This document shows, in pieces, positions 8,312 to 17,712 of a stretch of 64,000 bases of DNA. The translations under genes and the position numbers were made by a program. The stretch lies in NCBI GenBank assembly GCA_964439135.1, contig CAYTNN010000001.1, positions 5,785 to 69,784 on the forward strand, read 5' to 3'. Positions within the stretch are counted from its first letter, which is position 1, and the number at the start of each line of letters is the position of its first letter. The notes beneath the pieces were generated by a model that saw nothing but the letters and a program-made list of their open reading frames with translations, made no database searches and was not told the DNA's origin. Source of the DNA: JAFGPJ01 sp964439135. Lineage in GTDB: Bacteria > Planctomycetota > Phycisphaerae > Sedimentisphaerales > Anaerobacaceae.

Positions 8312-9409
8312 ATGATGGACACAGCAAGAACCTTCAAACCGAAAACGATACTGTTGTGGCGGCAGGTGGCGGAGGATCCCGAAGCCCGGAGAATATTGAA
8401 ATTGTTCCCATCGGCTCAGGTCCGGCTGATTGAGCGGCAACGTATGGCTTTTTCGCCGGATATGTCACCGTCCCAGGCGCTGCTTGCCGGTAAGAGGACT
8501 CTGATGATCGGCCGGACGTCGTCTTTTGTGGGGCGTTTCGACGGCCGGCTCGGCCCGAACGTCCACTGCTGTCCCTATTACAAGCTCGTTCCGCTCTCAA
8601 ATGGCTGCCCTTACTTCTGCACATATTGCTATCTGGCGTTTGTCTATCGCAACTACGCTCCATTTATCAAAATCAACATCAATTACGACACAATGTTCAA
8701 GCAGATCCGAAAGGCTCTCGCCGGGACCAGCGGTAAAGTCAGCTTCAATATGGGCGAGATGCTTGACAGCCTTGCGCTCGACCACATCACGAATCTAACG
8801 ACGATGCTGGTCCCGTTTTTTGCCGGATTGTCACGCGGCTTTCTGATGCTGCTGACGAAAAGCGGCAATACCGAGAACCTGCTTGCCGTCGAGGCTAACG
8901 AGAAGACTGTTGTATCCTGGAGCCTGAACAGCCGGCGTATGATCGAGCAGTATGAGCTGGGCACAGCAGTCCTTTCCGAGCGTATTGAGGCAGCCAGGAA
9001 ATGCCAGCAGCACGGCTATCGAATCCGGATTCGTATCGATCCGGGCATTCTCCATCCGGACTGGCAGGCGGACTATGCCGACCTGGTTCATAAAACATTA
9101 ACCATCGTAAAGCCTGAAAATATTACGCTCGGCATGCTGCGGCTGCTACCCGGCCATTACCGCCTGGCCGTCGGTGCGTATGGCAATCGTGCTCGAAAGC
9201 TTCTGGATAACAACTTTGTCAGAGGAGCCTCGGATCACAAGCTCCGCTATCAGCCGAAACAACGCATCGAATTCTACACCCACCTAATCGATGTGATTCG
9301 CAGCTTCGACAAAGAAGTCTCTATCAGCCTGTGCAGAGAAACATCCGAAATCTGGAGCATCTTCAAAGACCGCTGCAAAGCAGGAAAATGCAATTGTGTG
9401 AACTGGTGA
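8312..9409 (+). CDS. Spore-photoproduct-lyase-like radical SAM protein
   Basis: 365 residues. The radical SAM cluster motif is C99-x3-C103-x2-C106, within the context KLVPLSNGCPYFCTYCYL, which is the SplB-family arrangement. Downstream are KVSFNMGEMLDSLALDH and SLNSRRMIEQYELGTA, and a C-terminal RISLC-like segment (VSISLCRETSEIW). SplB repairs the thymine dimer known as spore photoproduct by generating a 5'-deoxyadenosyl radical; relatives in non-spore-formers often have undefined substrates. The gene is on the plus strand inside the minus-strand phage block and ends 3 bp from the broken methyltransferase. An additional Cys-rich tail (CKAGKCNC) is present. Confidence 0.85.
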   Translation: MMDTARTFKPKTILLWRQVAEDPEARRILKLFPSAQVRLIERQRMAFSPDMSPSQALLAGKRTLMIGRTSSFVGRFDGRLGPNVHCCPYYKLVPLSNGCPYFCTYCYLAFVYRNYAPFIKININYDTMFKQIRKALAGTSGKVSFNMGEMLDSLALDHITNLTTMLVPFFAGLSRGFLMLLTKSGNTENLLAVEANEKTVVSWSLNSRRMIEQYELGTAVLSERIEAARKCQQHGYRIRIRIDPGILHPDWQADYADLVHKTLTIVKPENITLGMLRLLPGHYRLAVGAYGNRARKLLDNNFVRGASDHKLRYQPKQRIEFYTHLIDVIRSFDKEVSISLCRETSEIWSIFKDRCKAGKCNCVNW

Positions 9410-9412
9410 AAA

Positions 9413-10399
9413 TTACGCAGCGGAGATATGAGGAATCCTTCCTTTCTTAGCAGGCGGATATAAGCAGCAATAATACGAATAAGTATAAGTCTCGTTTGTA
9501 TTTCTCTTGGGATAGACTTCTTGTGTGGACTCTTCTTTCTTCCGTGATATGCCGAGGGCTCTGCTTATTTGTCTCATAATTGTTGGTTGGAACTTGTCCT
9601 GTAAGATCAGAATTCTTCCGTTACGACTGAAAAGACTCTCGACGTTTAATAGGCCGTTTACGAGATCCTTGAAGCTTGTATCTTCATTCAGGGGTGACAC
9701 AACATAAGATAGTGTTGCAATATCATAAGAGCCCAGTTTGCCTTTTATCCTTCGAAGCTGATTCATGTTTTTGGGGAAAGCTTTTTCGAGTCTGAGTATA
9801 TGACCGGGTGTGATCTGGCTATTTTGCCTTGTACAAATGCGAAAGTAATCGGTAAGCAATTGTTGGCCGGTGCCCAGACAGAAGCCGGAGATATCATTTA
9901 GAGTATAATCTACTATTACCTTGTTTCCTGACCTATATCCCTCTTCTCTGAGATGTTTCAGAACGCAGGCAAGCATGTCTGTGATTGCCAAAGAAGTCAC
10001 TGCAGGGCCTGAACCAATATCGAGAATTCGTAAGTGTCTATCCATGATAGTTTCAAGAAAGTCTTAAGAGATCATATAGTCCAACAGGCTGTTTTGGGTT
10101 TGAAGATAGTGCCTGACGAGAAATTTGACTAAGAAGGCTCTCATGCTTGCAGGGCTTTGCGGATAGCATGTTTCATCTTCTGAGACTTTTTTGTTAGGCA
10201 AGCGGGATATATGATATCTCAAAACCGATTTCATAACATCGGTTAATTGCCATATCCCGTCCGGGCAAAGATCTTTTAACACAAGGTTCTTGAGTGTTTT
10301 GTTCATGAGAAATATTAACTCCGAAATTATGCCTTTGCTTTTTTTATGCAGTGACAGACGACATGTATTTGGACTTTTTTCGAGCTTAAAAGGTGTCAT
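9413..10399 (-). pseudogene. SAM-dependent methyltransferase split by an in-frame stop
   Basis: One continuous reading frame is interrupted by a single TAA at 10064-10066. The upstream piece (10399-10064, 111 residues) is helical. Six codons after the stop, in the same frame, ATG at 10045 opens a 210-residue piece starting with LRILDIGSGPAV, the glycine-rich SAM-binding motif I, followed by TLNDISGFCL (the usual acidic post-I strand) and DIATLSYVVSPL (motif IV-like). The arrangement of a helical N-terminus and then the methyltransferase fold resembles Rsm22-type enzymes. It appears more AT-rich than the neighbouring phage genes. It may be a recent nonsense mutation, or the downstream piece may be made alone. 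Confidence 0.65.
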
Positions 10400-10667
10400 C
10401 TGCTATGTTGGTTTTACTTCTCGACTTTTCAACTGCCTGCAGGCGGTATTCGTGAGAGATGCTTTTGGTCCAGAGCAATTCGAGTTTCCGCTCGATACTG
10501 TTTTGCGATTGCAGCAGCATACTCACATCTCTCTGCAATATATCGAGCTGTCGCTGCAGATTGAACCAACTGCCGACGATAAGCGACGCCAGCAGTACGA
10601 GCTGAACGATCACCGAGAGATTGATCTGCCGGTTTAATCGCCAACCTTTTGTATTTTTTGGAGTCAT
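10386..10667 (-). CDS. Small phage protein with one membrane segment and a coiled coil
   Basis: 93 residues: one transmembrane segment (LSVIVQLVLLASLIVGSWF, about residues 17-35), then a heptad-like helix (LQRQLDILQRDVSML and onward). This layout is common in phage holin-associated or spanin-like proteins of late operons. Its 3' end overlaps the start of the methyltransferase reading frame by 14 bp. Confidence 0.6.
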   Translation of the reverse strand: MTPKNTKGWRLNRQINLSVIVQLVLLASLIVGSWFNLQRQLDILQRDVSMLLQSQNSIERKLELLWTKSISHEYRLQAVEKSRSKTNIADDTF

Positions 10668-10708
10668 AATTTACCCCGGTCTCGATAGCATGGGCCTTAT
10701 AGTGTCAG

Positions 10709-11050
10709 TTAAGGTTTTACATGGAAGACGTTTTTGTCGCCGACTCTGGCCATCACGGCGTATGTCCCGGCGGGCAGGGCTCCGGTCTGGGTGAACGATT
10801 CGGCCAGGTTTATCGCCTTTGTCTGCTGGCCGATCTCGGCCGGCTCCGAGCCGGCGTCGTTTATTACCACGGCCACGACGTTATAGACGTTGTAGGATGA
10901 GTTGCTCTTGACCTTCACGGCCCATGCAGCAGCTCGTGCTCCGGGAGAAGTGACAATAGCGGTCTCGCCGGTTCCTTGAGAACCGGCCCGGCACAGCCGA
11001 TCCAGCACCTGTTGACGATTGATAGTGTTTGCCGCGTTGCTCATATACAT
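10709..11050 (-). CDS. Phage structural protein of unknown function
   Basis: About 113 residues. The ATG at 11050 overlaps the TGA of the upstream gene (TGATG), suggesting coupled translation; a second ATG at 11044 has better spacing to GGAG and may be the true start. The C-terminal half looks like a small beta-sandwich (ALPAGTYAVMARVGDK), like a minor tail accessory. No family recognised. Confidence 0.6.
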   Translation of the reverse strand: MYMSNAANTINRQQVLDRLCRAGSQGTGETAIVTSPGARAAAWAVKVKSNSSYNVYNVVAVVINDAGSEPAEIGQQTKAINLAESFTQTGALPAGTYAVMARVGDKNVFHVKP

Positions 11051-12879
11051 CAGCTCCTTTGTCGAACGATTTTCAAATTCGTGCATTGCTTTTCAAAATC
11101 CATCTGCACTCTTACAATCCGGCTTATACTGCAGTTGTCGCTTCGGCAGGCTAAAAGGTCCCTGCTTTCGGGGCTTGTGCTCACAATGTCACCGAGGCGG
11201 TAATCGAGCATCAGGTTCGGTGTCTGGATATTGAAGGTCTCGATTACCTCGGACGATGTCACCGCCGTCCGACGAACAAATTCATACAAAGCGACTGAAT
11301 CATCCGCCTCATCGGGCTTGCCGAACATTTGACTGGTTGCTTCGGTGAGGATGCTCTGGTCCGAGACTTTGCGATACTTGAACTGCCTGGGCAGCGTTAT
11401 GACATGCTCGACGACCGGAGCTGTTGAATTGACCGGACCATTGACGGCCACCGCGGTCAACCGCTCATCGCTTACGACCGAAGCGGTGATTCGGAATCTC
11501 AGGGATCCTTGCAGTGCCGCGGCCCAGGTCTCCATATCGAGCCGGTCACTGCTGAGCCACACGCCGCATTCGTCGAGCAAGATATTGAACGCATGAAGGT
11601 ACTGCCACCAGCCCTGGCCGCCATTGTACGAGACCTGCAGAAAATAGCCGAGTGAATGTCCCTGAACATCGGTAGTCAGAGCCGGCCGGAAACGCCTTCG
11701 CCGATGAACGAAATTGCCGCTTTGGAAGATTTGTGAAAAGTCAAACACATCTGACTGATTGTAAGGAGGCCCACTGTATTGGCCCGCTTCGTTCAGGCAC
11801 CATTTGCGATAGACGTCTTTGGTCATGCAGAAATTCGGATTTGTCGAGGGCGAGAAGTTGTCATAGTTGTTCTGTTCGAGGCCGGCGTCCCATGCCTTGA
11901 TTAGCTCGAAGGTCGCTTCATAGATTTTGAAGTCGCCCTGGCCGATATATTTGTGCGTGATCGGCCAGAACTTTTTCCTGCTGTGCATCTGTGCGATATT
12001 GCTCTTCGAGATGCTGAGCTGCTGACCGGGCGGCTGACAATTCAGCTCAACGACTCTGCCTGTTCCGGCTCTGTAGAATACAATCGCCTGGTCCGGCCCG
12101 TTGGTTGCCAGTCGCGGGACGAACTTGAACTTCAGGCCTATCCGTTCGCAGCAGCGGTGCAGGGCCTCTGCGAGATTCAGTCCCGTGACATCAAGGTCTC
12201 GGACGATTTGATTTTCCGTCAGGGCTTGCAATCGACTGAAGCTCGGCGTTTTTAGTTGCCCTGCCGGCGTGTATTCGCAGAGCAGATAATCAATCACTTC
12301 GGCATAAGTCCAGAGCCTGACTTGCATGGATTCGCCGCAAAAGACTGTGTAACTCTTGCCGTCGAGATCGATCGCTGTCTGATTGGCGTTACCTTTGCTG
12401 TCAGGATTAAATACTGTATCGAGACCGGCCAGGAATATGCTGGAACCGTCTGTTTTTGCAAGCCGCTGGCCATATACTGAAAGTCGCTTCAGATTCACGC
12501 TGAAGTCTCTGGCAATGATTTCCAGCTTCTCGCCACCGGTTGTTCGTTTTGTCTCGATGCTTTCTATCTGCCCGTTGAAGATCGGCAGGCCAAAGACCGC
12601 TGAGCCGCACAAATCGGCATTATAATATTGCCGGATGCAGACTGTCTTTCCTGCTGCAAATTCATTTACAAGATCTTCGGTGGCTTTTACATCGGCTCCG
12701 GTGTGTGCTGCAGGATTGTAGGCTAATTTAGCCAAGCCGAACTCCGGCCAGCCGCAGCGAATAATTTCAATCACTTCGAGAGTCGGACACAGTGTGCCGT
12801 CAATTAGGATAGAGACGTACGCAGCTGGTAGTGACAGTCGCGTTTCCTCTGATTGGAAAAAATCTATTCTGTTGGACAT
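11050..12879 (-). CDS. Phage tail hub or baseplate-like protein
   Basis: 609 residues. The N-terminal part has the order seen in gpD/gp27-like hub proteins: a short leader strand, then FNGQIESIETKRTTGGEKLEIIARD, which fits the 'deviation from axis plus operator' beta-barrel pattern of hub domains. The C-terminal region (MLDYRLGDIVS, IVRVQMDFEKQCTNLKI) matches the typical closing barrel. The middle is variable and could bind tail fibres. It sits between the LamG protein and small late genes. No peptidoglycan-hydrolase motif was seen. Confidence 0.6.
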   Translation of the reverse strand: MSNRIDFFQSEETRLSLPAAYVSILIDGTLCPTLEVIEIIRCGWPEFGLAKLAYNPAAHTGADVKATEDLVNEFAAGKTVCIRQYYNADLCGSAVFGLPIFNGQIESIETKRTTGGEKLEIIARDFSVNLKRLSVYGQRLAKTDGSSIFLAGLDTVFNPDSKGNANQTAIDLDGKSYTVFCGESMQVRLWTYAEVIDYLLCEYTPAGQLKTPSFSRLQALTENQIVRDLDVTGLNLAEALHRCCERIGLKFKFVPRLATNGPDQAIVFYRAGTGRVVELNCQPPGQQLSISKSNIAQMHSRKKFWPITHKYIGQGDFKIYEATFELIKAWDAGLEQNNYDNFSPSTNPNFCMTKDVYRKWCLNEAGQYSGPPYNQSDVFDFSQIFQSGNFVHRRRRFRPALTTDVQGHSLGYFLQVSYNGGQGWWQYLHAFNILLDECGVWLSSDRLDMETWAAALQGSLRFRITASVVSDERLTAVAVNGPVNSTAPVVEHVITLPRQFKYRKVSDQSILTEATSQMFGKPDEADDSVALYEFVRRTAVTSSEVIETFNIQTPNLMLDYRLGDIVSTSPESRDLLACRSDNCSISRIVRVQMDFEKQCTNLKIVRQRS

Positions 12880-12908
12880 AGCTCATTTCTCGTTTTTGAG
12901 TCAATGTG

Positions 12909-14426
12909 TTAAATCGTCTCAACCTGCAGTATATTGATCGCATCCGGTCCGGTACCGTTAAGTTCGATGGCCATGTGGGCCGACGAACTGTTCTGGATGC
13001 CATCGGCATTTTCCGCCCTGATAGCGAACAGGTATCTGCCCGGTTCGAGCGGGTCACTTTCGTAGCTATAAAACTTCTGGCCCTTGTAGCTAATCTCAGC
13101 CAGAGGATTTTCATGGTCGATTTGCCCGGTCCTGCTGTCATGATATATATTAAAACATGCCGACTGAGACTCTTGTTCGAGCGGGCAATAGAACCAGGTC
13201 AGCCGAACCTGATCGGCGCCCACTTGCTCGACCCTGGCAGCGAAAATTTTATTCGGCAGCGGCTTATCCAGCTCGCCTTCGGCATCGAGTGATACCTTTG
13301 CCGCGGCAGCCAATGTAAGTTCCTGATAGCCGCAGTGATTGTATCGCCGAAAGACGTAGAAGTATGTCGAACTACTTGAGTGTAGAAGGTAATTGGGCGG
13401 TGAGATATCGCTGGCATTCTGTTCGGTGACAGTCAGGATGGTCGCAAAGTCTATCTGTTCCATGGCGCCGCCGCGATATAGCACCGAGCAGCCGGCAATG
13501 CGGGCCCAGAACCAACCAAGACCTAAGGTTGTTCCCAGCTTAAAAGCGTTGGCGGTCATTCCATTGAACAGGGCGTCTCTGAGCCAATTCAGCTCGATGT
13601 GCGGCGTGCTGCCCATTGAGGTCAACGTCGCGAATCCCGCTGATGTTGCACTGACAGATCCAGCAACGGAAACAGTCGCTTCGGAGGCATGGATCGACGC
13701 CGGGCTGATTGGCCTTGCGAACATTGCAAAAGGCTCGTGATAGAGCCATCTTACTTCTTCGGCACTCAACATACGATTGTAGATAAAGACGTACTCTATC
13801 TTGCCGTTCCAGCAGTAATAGTAATCGTCGTTTTCATAGGTCCCTCCGATACCCACGGGCTGAGAATCGTTGATAAGGTTCAGATTGCCAGAGCTTGTAG
13901 ATTCGCTGGCTTCCTGGACACCATTGACATATAGCTTGCCGTTGCCTGCACGCCAGATGCCTGCAACGTGCACATATTCACTTCCATTTGTTGCATGAGA
14001 AGACGTTGAGTTGATGATACATTCTGTTCCGTCGGTATAAACCAGCCATTTGAACCTTCCACCGTTGTAGCCTGTAAGTTTGCAAGGTCTTACAAAAGCG
14101 CTGCGGGCGAAGATGGTATTTAGCTGGTTGGCACTTTGATTGACTGATGCTACGACACTTACTTCGTTGGTGGTGTCCAATCCAAATTTGTCGGTTCCGC
14201 AATCGATACATCGCTCGGTGCTGAATTCCAGGCATGAGCCGTGCTTAGCCGGTTTCCATGCCGGCGAGGCTGTGCTGTAATGGAAGCTGCCGTTATTGCG
14301 GCGGGGACCGCAATCGGCGACCATTTCGCCGGTCGCTTCGTTCATCAGCCAGCATCCCGCTAATCCCCTGGCGAGCGGATGGGTCCAGTTTATTTGTATC
14401 GCCCTGATTGGTTTAAACAGTGGCAT
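12909..14426 (-). CDS. Phage tail-associated LamG protein (probable receptor binding)
   Basis: 505 residues. Residues about 15-235 form a concanavalin/LamG-like fold: LARGLAGCWLMNEATG, then SVVASVN, KLYVNGVQEAS and the closing strand GKIEYVFIYNRMLSAEEVRWLY, all typical of LamG-like jellyrolls on phage tails and secreted planctomycete proteins. The C-terminal part contains a fibronectin-like module with RTGQIDHENPLAEI, echoed in the tail gene at 16897-17682 (GTGQIDYDKPMTDT). The likely role is glycan or receptor binding. Its start overlaps the end of the upstream gene by 14 bp. Confidence 0.72.
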   Translation of the reverse strand: MPLFKPIRAIQINWTHPLARGLAGCWLMNEATGEMVADCGPRRNNGSFHYSTASPAWKPAKHGSCLEFSTERCIDCGTDKFGLDTTNEVSVVASVNQSANQLNTIFARSAFVRPCKLTGYNGGRFKWLVYTDGTECIINSTSSHATNGSEYVHVAGIWRAGNGKLYVNGVQEASESTSSGNLNLINDSQPVGIGGTYENDDYYYCWNGKIEYVFIYNRMLSAEEVRWLYHEPFAMFARPISPASIHASEATVSVAGSVSATSAGFATLTSMGSTPHIELNWLRDALFNGMTANAFKLGTTLGLGWFWARIAGCSVLYRGGAMEQIDFATILTVTEQNASDISPPNYLLHSSSSTYFYVFRRYNHCGYQELTLAAAAKVSLDAEGELDKPLPNKIFAARVEQVGADQVRLTWFYCPLEQESQSACFNIYHDSRTGQIDHENPLAEISYKGQKFYSYESDPLEPGRYLFAIRAENADGIQNSSSAHMAIELNGTGPDAINILQVETI

Positions 14427-14748
14427 CTAATGTCACCCCGTAGAACTTGTAGGTAAAGTTGTATTTGTTGTTGTAGTCTACCTTGGTGTTTTGCCAGTCA
14501 GCTCGAATTGCATCGGCTATCTGGGCTTGTGTCTGGCCGGCGAGCACCACGATGCTTCGTGATACTTCAACCAGCGAGCCGGCAGCCAGGGCATCAATCT
14601 CGGCCTGCTGAAGCTGTGCCGCGATTGCGCTCTCCGGCGTCGGCACAATTCCGCCGACCGGCGTGTCGATGGGGATGTGATAGAACAGCTCGGCCTTGCC
14701 CTTGCCGGATTCGGTCCTATTGATCCTTCCTATGTGTATATCGGCCAT
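14413..14748 (-). CDS. Small phage structural protein
   Basis: 111 residues with a Shine-Dalgarno-like GGAGG just before the ATG. It contains a helix rich in Ala/Gln (AIAAQLQQAEIDALAAG) followed by a C-terminal beta segment (YNFTYKFYGVTLD). The gene is tightly packed between the LamG gene and the next upstream tail gene. No named family recognised. Confidence 0.6.
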   Translation of the reverse strand: MADIHIGRINRTESGKGKAELFYHIPIDTPVGGIVPTPESAIAAQLQQAEIDALAAGSLVEVSRSIVVLAGQTQAQIADAIRADWQNTKVDYNNKYNFTYKFYGVTLDATV

Positions 14749-14758
14749 GTTTGCCTCC

Positions 14759-15151
14759 TTATGTTGACTGATAGTTCCAGCACTGGACGTACGCTCTGAC
14801 GTTGTGACTGTCGGTCGAACCGGTTTGCTGGATGCCGATCCTGAAATGTGCCAGGTCTCGAACGACGAAGCTCAACTGCTGCGGATCGACGCTTTTGTCG
14901 CCCTGCATTTCCCAGATTGGTGTGTCATCGTAATTTGAGCCGTCCAGTGATCCGTACAATTTGATCTTAACTTCATCCGTCGGTGTCGCATCGTAGTCGA
15001 TTTCCACAGTGACGTGAGTGCCTTCGTAGCCGTTGGTTTCCATATCAATGTCGGACGAATAAGATTCCGTCGTGCCGGACAGCGTGACGTAGCCGTCGCC
15101 CGTCCCGATTATCTGAGACTGCGAGGCCCAGTTTCTGTTTATTGTTGCCAT
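14759..15151 (-). CDS. Phage tail accessory protein, beta-sandwich-like
   Basis: 130 residues from the ATG at 15151, chosen because GGAG lies 8 bp upstream. Alternating strands such as HVTVEIDYDATPTDEVKIKLYGSLDGS and LSFVVRDLAHFRIGIQQTG suggest a jellyroll-like module found in tail or capsid decoration proteins. It lies in the tight minus-strand tail operon. Confidence 0.6.
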   Translation of the reverse strand: MATINRNWASQSQIIGTGDGYVTLSGTTESYSSDIDMETNGYEGTHVTVEIDYDATPTDEVKIKLYGSLDGSNYDDTPIWEMQGDKSVDPQQLSFVVRDLAHFRIGIQQTGSTDSHNVRAYVQCWNYQST

Positions 15152-15176
15152 TCTAAACTCCTGCAATTAGCACTGG

Positions 15177-15572
15177 TTAATCTAAGCTTATATCCAGGTC
15201 ACCCGCTTCGAATCTGGCTGTATCCGAATCGCCGATCGTTTTGGACTGACTCAATATTCCGTGAGCCAGCATGTTGCCTGCCGTTGCTGCGTCGAACAAA
15301 GCGAAGTGAGTTATCGTTCCCCAGCTCCCGGTTGCTTGGTTGAAGGTGATGTAACTGGCATTGTCCAGAGAACCGTTCGACGCGGTGTTCCAGTCGGAAG
15401 CGGATGTTTGCACCCGTGCGTAGGCGTTGCCGCTCGGCTCGACTAATCCTGAACCGTCATCGGTCGGATCTGCGGTCGAGAGTCCTACGTAGATTGTCGG
15501 CGGCGTATAACTGCCTTTGCAAAAAATGTGATCCAGAATCTTGTTTTCCCAATAATCTGAAAAGCCGCCCAT
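15177..15572 (-). CDS. Phage tail fibre-type protein (Gp80-like)
   Basis: 131 residues. The opening SDYWENKILDHIFCKGSY followed by PPTIYVGLSTADPTDDGSG and then NAYARV is a signature seen in many tailed phages, annotated as tail fibre or Gp80-like proteins; the ending contains a strand pair (ILSQSKTIGDSDTARFEAGDL). It is probably a small structural component of the tail tip or fibre base. Confidence 0.7.
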   Translation of the reverse strand: MGGFSDYWENKILDHIFCKGSYTPPTIYVGLSTADPTDDGSGLVEPSGNAYARVQTSASDWNTASNGSLDNASYITFNQATGSWGTITHFALFDAATAGNMLAHGILSQSKTIGDSDTARFEAGDLDISLD

Positions 15573-15600
15573 ATCAAGTCTCCTGAGTTCTCAAGTGTTA

Positions 15601-16056
15601 TTAACCTGGTGTTCTTGTGATCGCCTCGGCAGCGTCCGTCGGCGTATGGGTCAAAAGGACCGTCTGCCCATCGTCATCGTAGTATTTGATTTCACCGCTG
15701 GATTTGTTCTGGATGGCTTTGTTGGCCAGCAATTTGTCAGCGGTCACTGCACCCGTCCCTGACCATACGATTTCATCGCTTCCCACAAGTGTGTCACCAT
15801 TTGCAGGATTCGCCCCGGCCTGCAGAAAAATCTGAACAGAATATCTGCCGGCCTGTATATTCGTGTCAAAGCTGCCGACGTACCGGCTGCCGCTCTTGTC
15901 CGTCAGGCTGATGTCGTAATCGTCTGCGGTACGGCCGCCCGTCCCCCATGCCTCGAAGGCCTGCCCAGCGATGTACCATACGTTACCGGCGGCGTTACGA
16001 ACAACGGCGTACAGTGTACTGCCTGATGCGTAGTTTATATGAATTTCGTTTGCCAT
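15601..16056 (-). CDS. Phage tail protein of unknown function
   Basis: 151 residues with a beta-rich N-terminal domain (TLYAVVRNAAGNVWYI, SRYVGSFDTNIQAGRYSVQIFLQ) and a C-terminal part like those in phage proteins that describe a 'linear measure' or fibre-shaft join (NKSSGEIKYYDDDGQTVLLTH). It is located among tail-fibre genes. Confidence 0.6.
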   Translation of the reverse strand: MANEIHINYASGSTLYAVVRNAAGNVWYIAGQAFEAWGTGGRTADDYDISLTDKSGSRYVGSFDTNIQAGRYSVQIFLQAGANPANGDTLVGSDEIVWSGTGAVTADKLLANKAIQNKSSGEIKYYDDDGQTVLLTHTPTDAAEAITRTPG

Positions 16057-16083
16057 ATCTGATTCCTCCGCTGCGGATGCTTT

Positions 16084-16872
16084 TTATGCTTCTTCGCTCC
16101 AGGTTCCGTTTTTGGCGATGGTGGCCCAGTTGCCGGCCGATTCAGCGATAATCGTTAATGATGCCCCGATTGTGCCGGCTGATTTGTATTTGTCCGCTGT
16201 CTGGCCTGAGTCGTCACGAATTGCCGCCGTGCCCGGATCGATACGTAACTGCTGGGCTGCCTGCACGGCGAAACTAAACACCGTTCCCGGAGATGCCGAG
16301 GCGGGCAGGGTCAGCGTCACCGTCGCAGAAGCGCCAAGGTTTGTGTGCACGCTGCCTGATTCGGCCGCCGTCAGTGTGTCGTCGGCAGTATGGGCCTCGA
16401 TGGTTTTCTTTATCCCGCCGGCCCCGTAAGGCATTGCGATGTTGTGCCCGGCCCGGCAGTCGGTGATCGAGTCGATGTCACCGCCTGAGGTGCTGACCTG
16501 GGCCAGGCGAATGTGAGGTGTCGCTGCCATATCGGGGAAGCTGCTGTATTCATCAGTGACGAGTGTTCCGGACGAATCCAGGTAGATGTAAATATTTGCT
16601 TTATCGTCGGCCAGCGTATTACCCGTCGAGCCCGCGTAGCTGATCAGTACGGTGCCGAGCCAGAACTTGCCGAGCTTGACTCCCACGTCCAGGTCGCCTT
16701 CATCGTAGACTCTCAGGTCGTTCGCACGCCGGGCCGTCAGCAGTAATCGGTACAGCAGCTTTCTAAAGTGCAGGTAATATGGCGCCGTCCCGGTCGGGAT
16801 ATACTCGACACCGGTCTCGCTGTCGGACTGCATGTTGAGCAGCTCATTGTCGGATGGATAAACTTCAGCCAT
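16084..16872 (-). CDS. Phage tail fibre-like protein
   Basis: 262 residues. N-terminal DNELLNMQSDSETGVEYIPTG is followed by strand-rich sequence (NIYIYLDSSGTLV) and a C-terminal segment rich in Ser/Ala/Thr (SATVTLTLPASASPGTVFSFAV), similar to fibre-tip domains that carry a small-molecule- or receptor-binding face. It is in the tight tail operon. Confidence 0.6.
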   Translation of the reverse strand: MAEVYPSDNELLNMQSDSETGVEYIPTGTAPYYLHFRKLLYRLLLTARRANDLRVYDEGDLDVGVKLGKFWLGTVLISYAGSTGNTLADDKANIYIYLDSSGTLVTDEYSSFPDMAATPHIRLAQVSTSGGDIDSITDCRAGHNIAMPYGAGGIKKTIEAHTADDTLTAAESGSVHTNLGASATVTLTLPASASPGTVFSFAVQAAQQLRIDPGTAAIRDDSGQTADKYKSAGTIGASLTIIAESAGNWATIAKNGTWSEEA

Positions 16873-16896
16873 AACTTTCTCCTTATTCTTTGGAAA

Positions 16897-17682
16897 TCAC
16901 GCGTTGTTCTCTATGTTGAGCACCAGTTGATTCGTTTGTTTATCGAACGAAGAAACGCTCAGTCCCTCGGCAGGTCTTGCCGCCGGCGTCACTGTGATCG
17001 GCCCGGTTTCGCTGCCGGTGCTTTGTCTGCCCGATGCGTCTCTGATCTTTACGCCGAATTTGTAAGTTCCACTCGGCAGGGACGGGCTTGTCCATTCGAT
17101 TGTATCTGCGTCGAGGCCAAACTGGCCGTAGCCGAAACTGCCCTTGCCCAAGCCGATCGCTGCTGCCGAATCCCACCCGAAATCACCAAGGCCGAATCGG
17201 CTCATGCCCAACCCGGCTTTGTCCTGCCAGGCCGGCCAGATTCGGATCGGTGTATCGGTCATTGGTTTGTCGTAATCGATTTGGCCTGTGCCGTTGTCAA
17301 AGTAAATATCCGCAGAAGCACCCATCGGTAGATTCTGACTCCGTAACAGCGTGATTGTGACACGTCCGCTGTCAACCAGTGGCTTGGTAAGCTCACTGCT
17401 GAAATCCGTATCGGCGTATTCTGCCTCAACGGCAAAAACCTCGATTCGAACAGGACACTCCGGAGACGTTGGGAACGGGACGATCAATTGTCTTTGCCCG
17501 CTGTCGAGCGTTGTCCCTGCGTATCGGCCGTTGACATACACCTGGTGGAATTTGTCACTGAAGGTCGATCGCCATTTGACCAATGCGACACGGGGCTCCT
17601 TGACGTACCGGCCGTCCCGCCAAATACCGGCGGGTAAGTCAAATGCTCTGACCGAATCTATGCCGTTACTGTTGAGTGACAT
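16897..17682 (-). CDS. Phage tail protein with fibronectin-like modules
   Basis: 261 residues from the ATG at 17682; the reading frame also runs up to a TTG at 17709. The sequence contains two fibronectin type III-like units; TGQIDYDKP parallels TGQIDHENP in the LamG protein at 12909-14426, pointing to a module duplicated within this tail operon. A Gly-rich insert (GLGKGSFGYGQFGL) lies between strands. Confidence 0.6.
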   Translation of the reverse strand: MSLNSNGIDSVRAFDLPAGIWRDGRYVKEPRVALVKWRSTFSDKFHQVYVNGRYAGTTLDSGQRQLIVPFPTSPECPVRIEVFAVEAEYADTDFSSELTKPLVDSGRVTITLLRSQNLPMGASADIYFDNGTGQIDYDKPMTDTPIRIWPAWQDKAGLGMSRFGLGDFGWDSAAAIGLGKGSFGYGQFGLDADTIEWTSPSLPSGTYKFGVKIRDASGRQSTGSETGPITVTPAARPAEGLSVSSFDKQTNQLVLNIENNA

Positions 17683-17712
17683 TCCTTCTGCGTCCTTTTC
17701 CGTAACCAACTG

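Noticed and set aside
10064..10066. Stop-codon recoding (selenocysteine or pyrrolysine) in the methyltransferase
   Set aside because: The codon is TAA, which is not used for either, and no recoding structure is evident.
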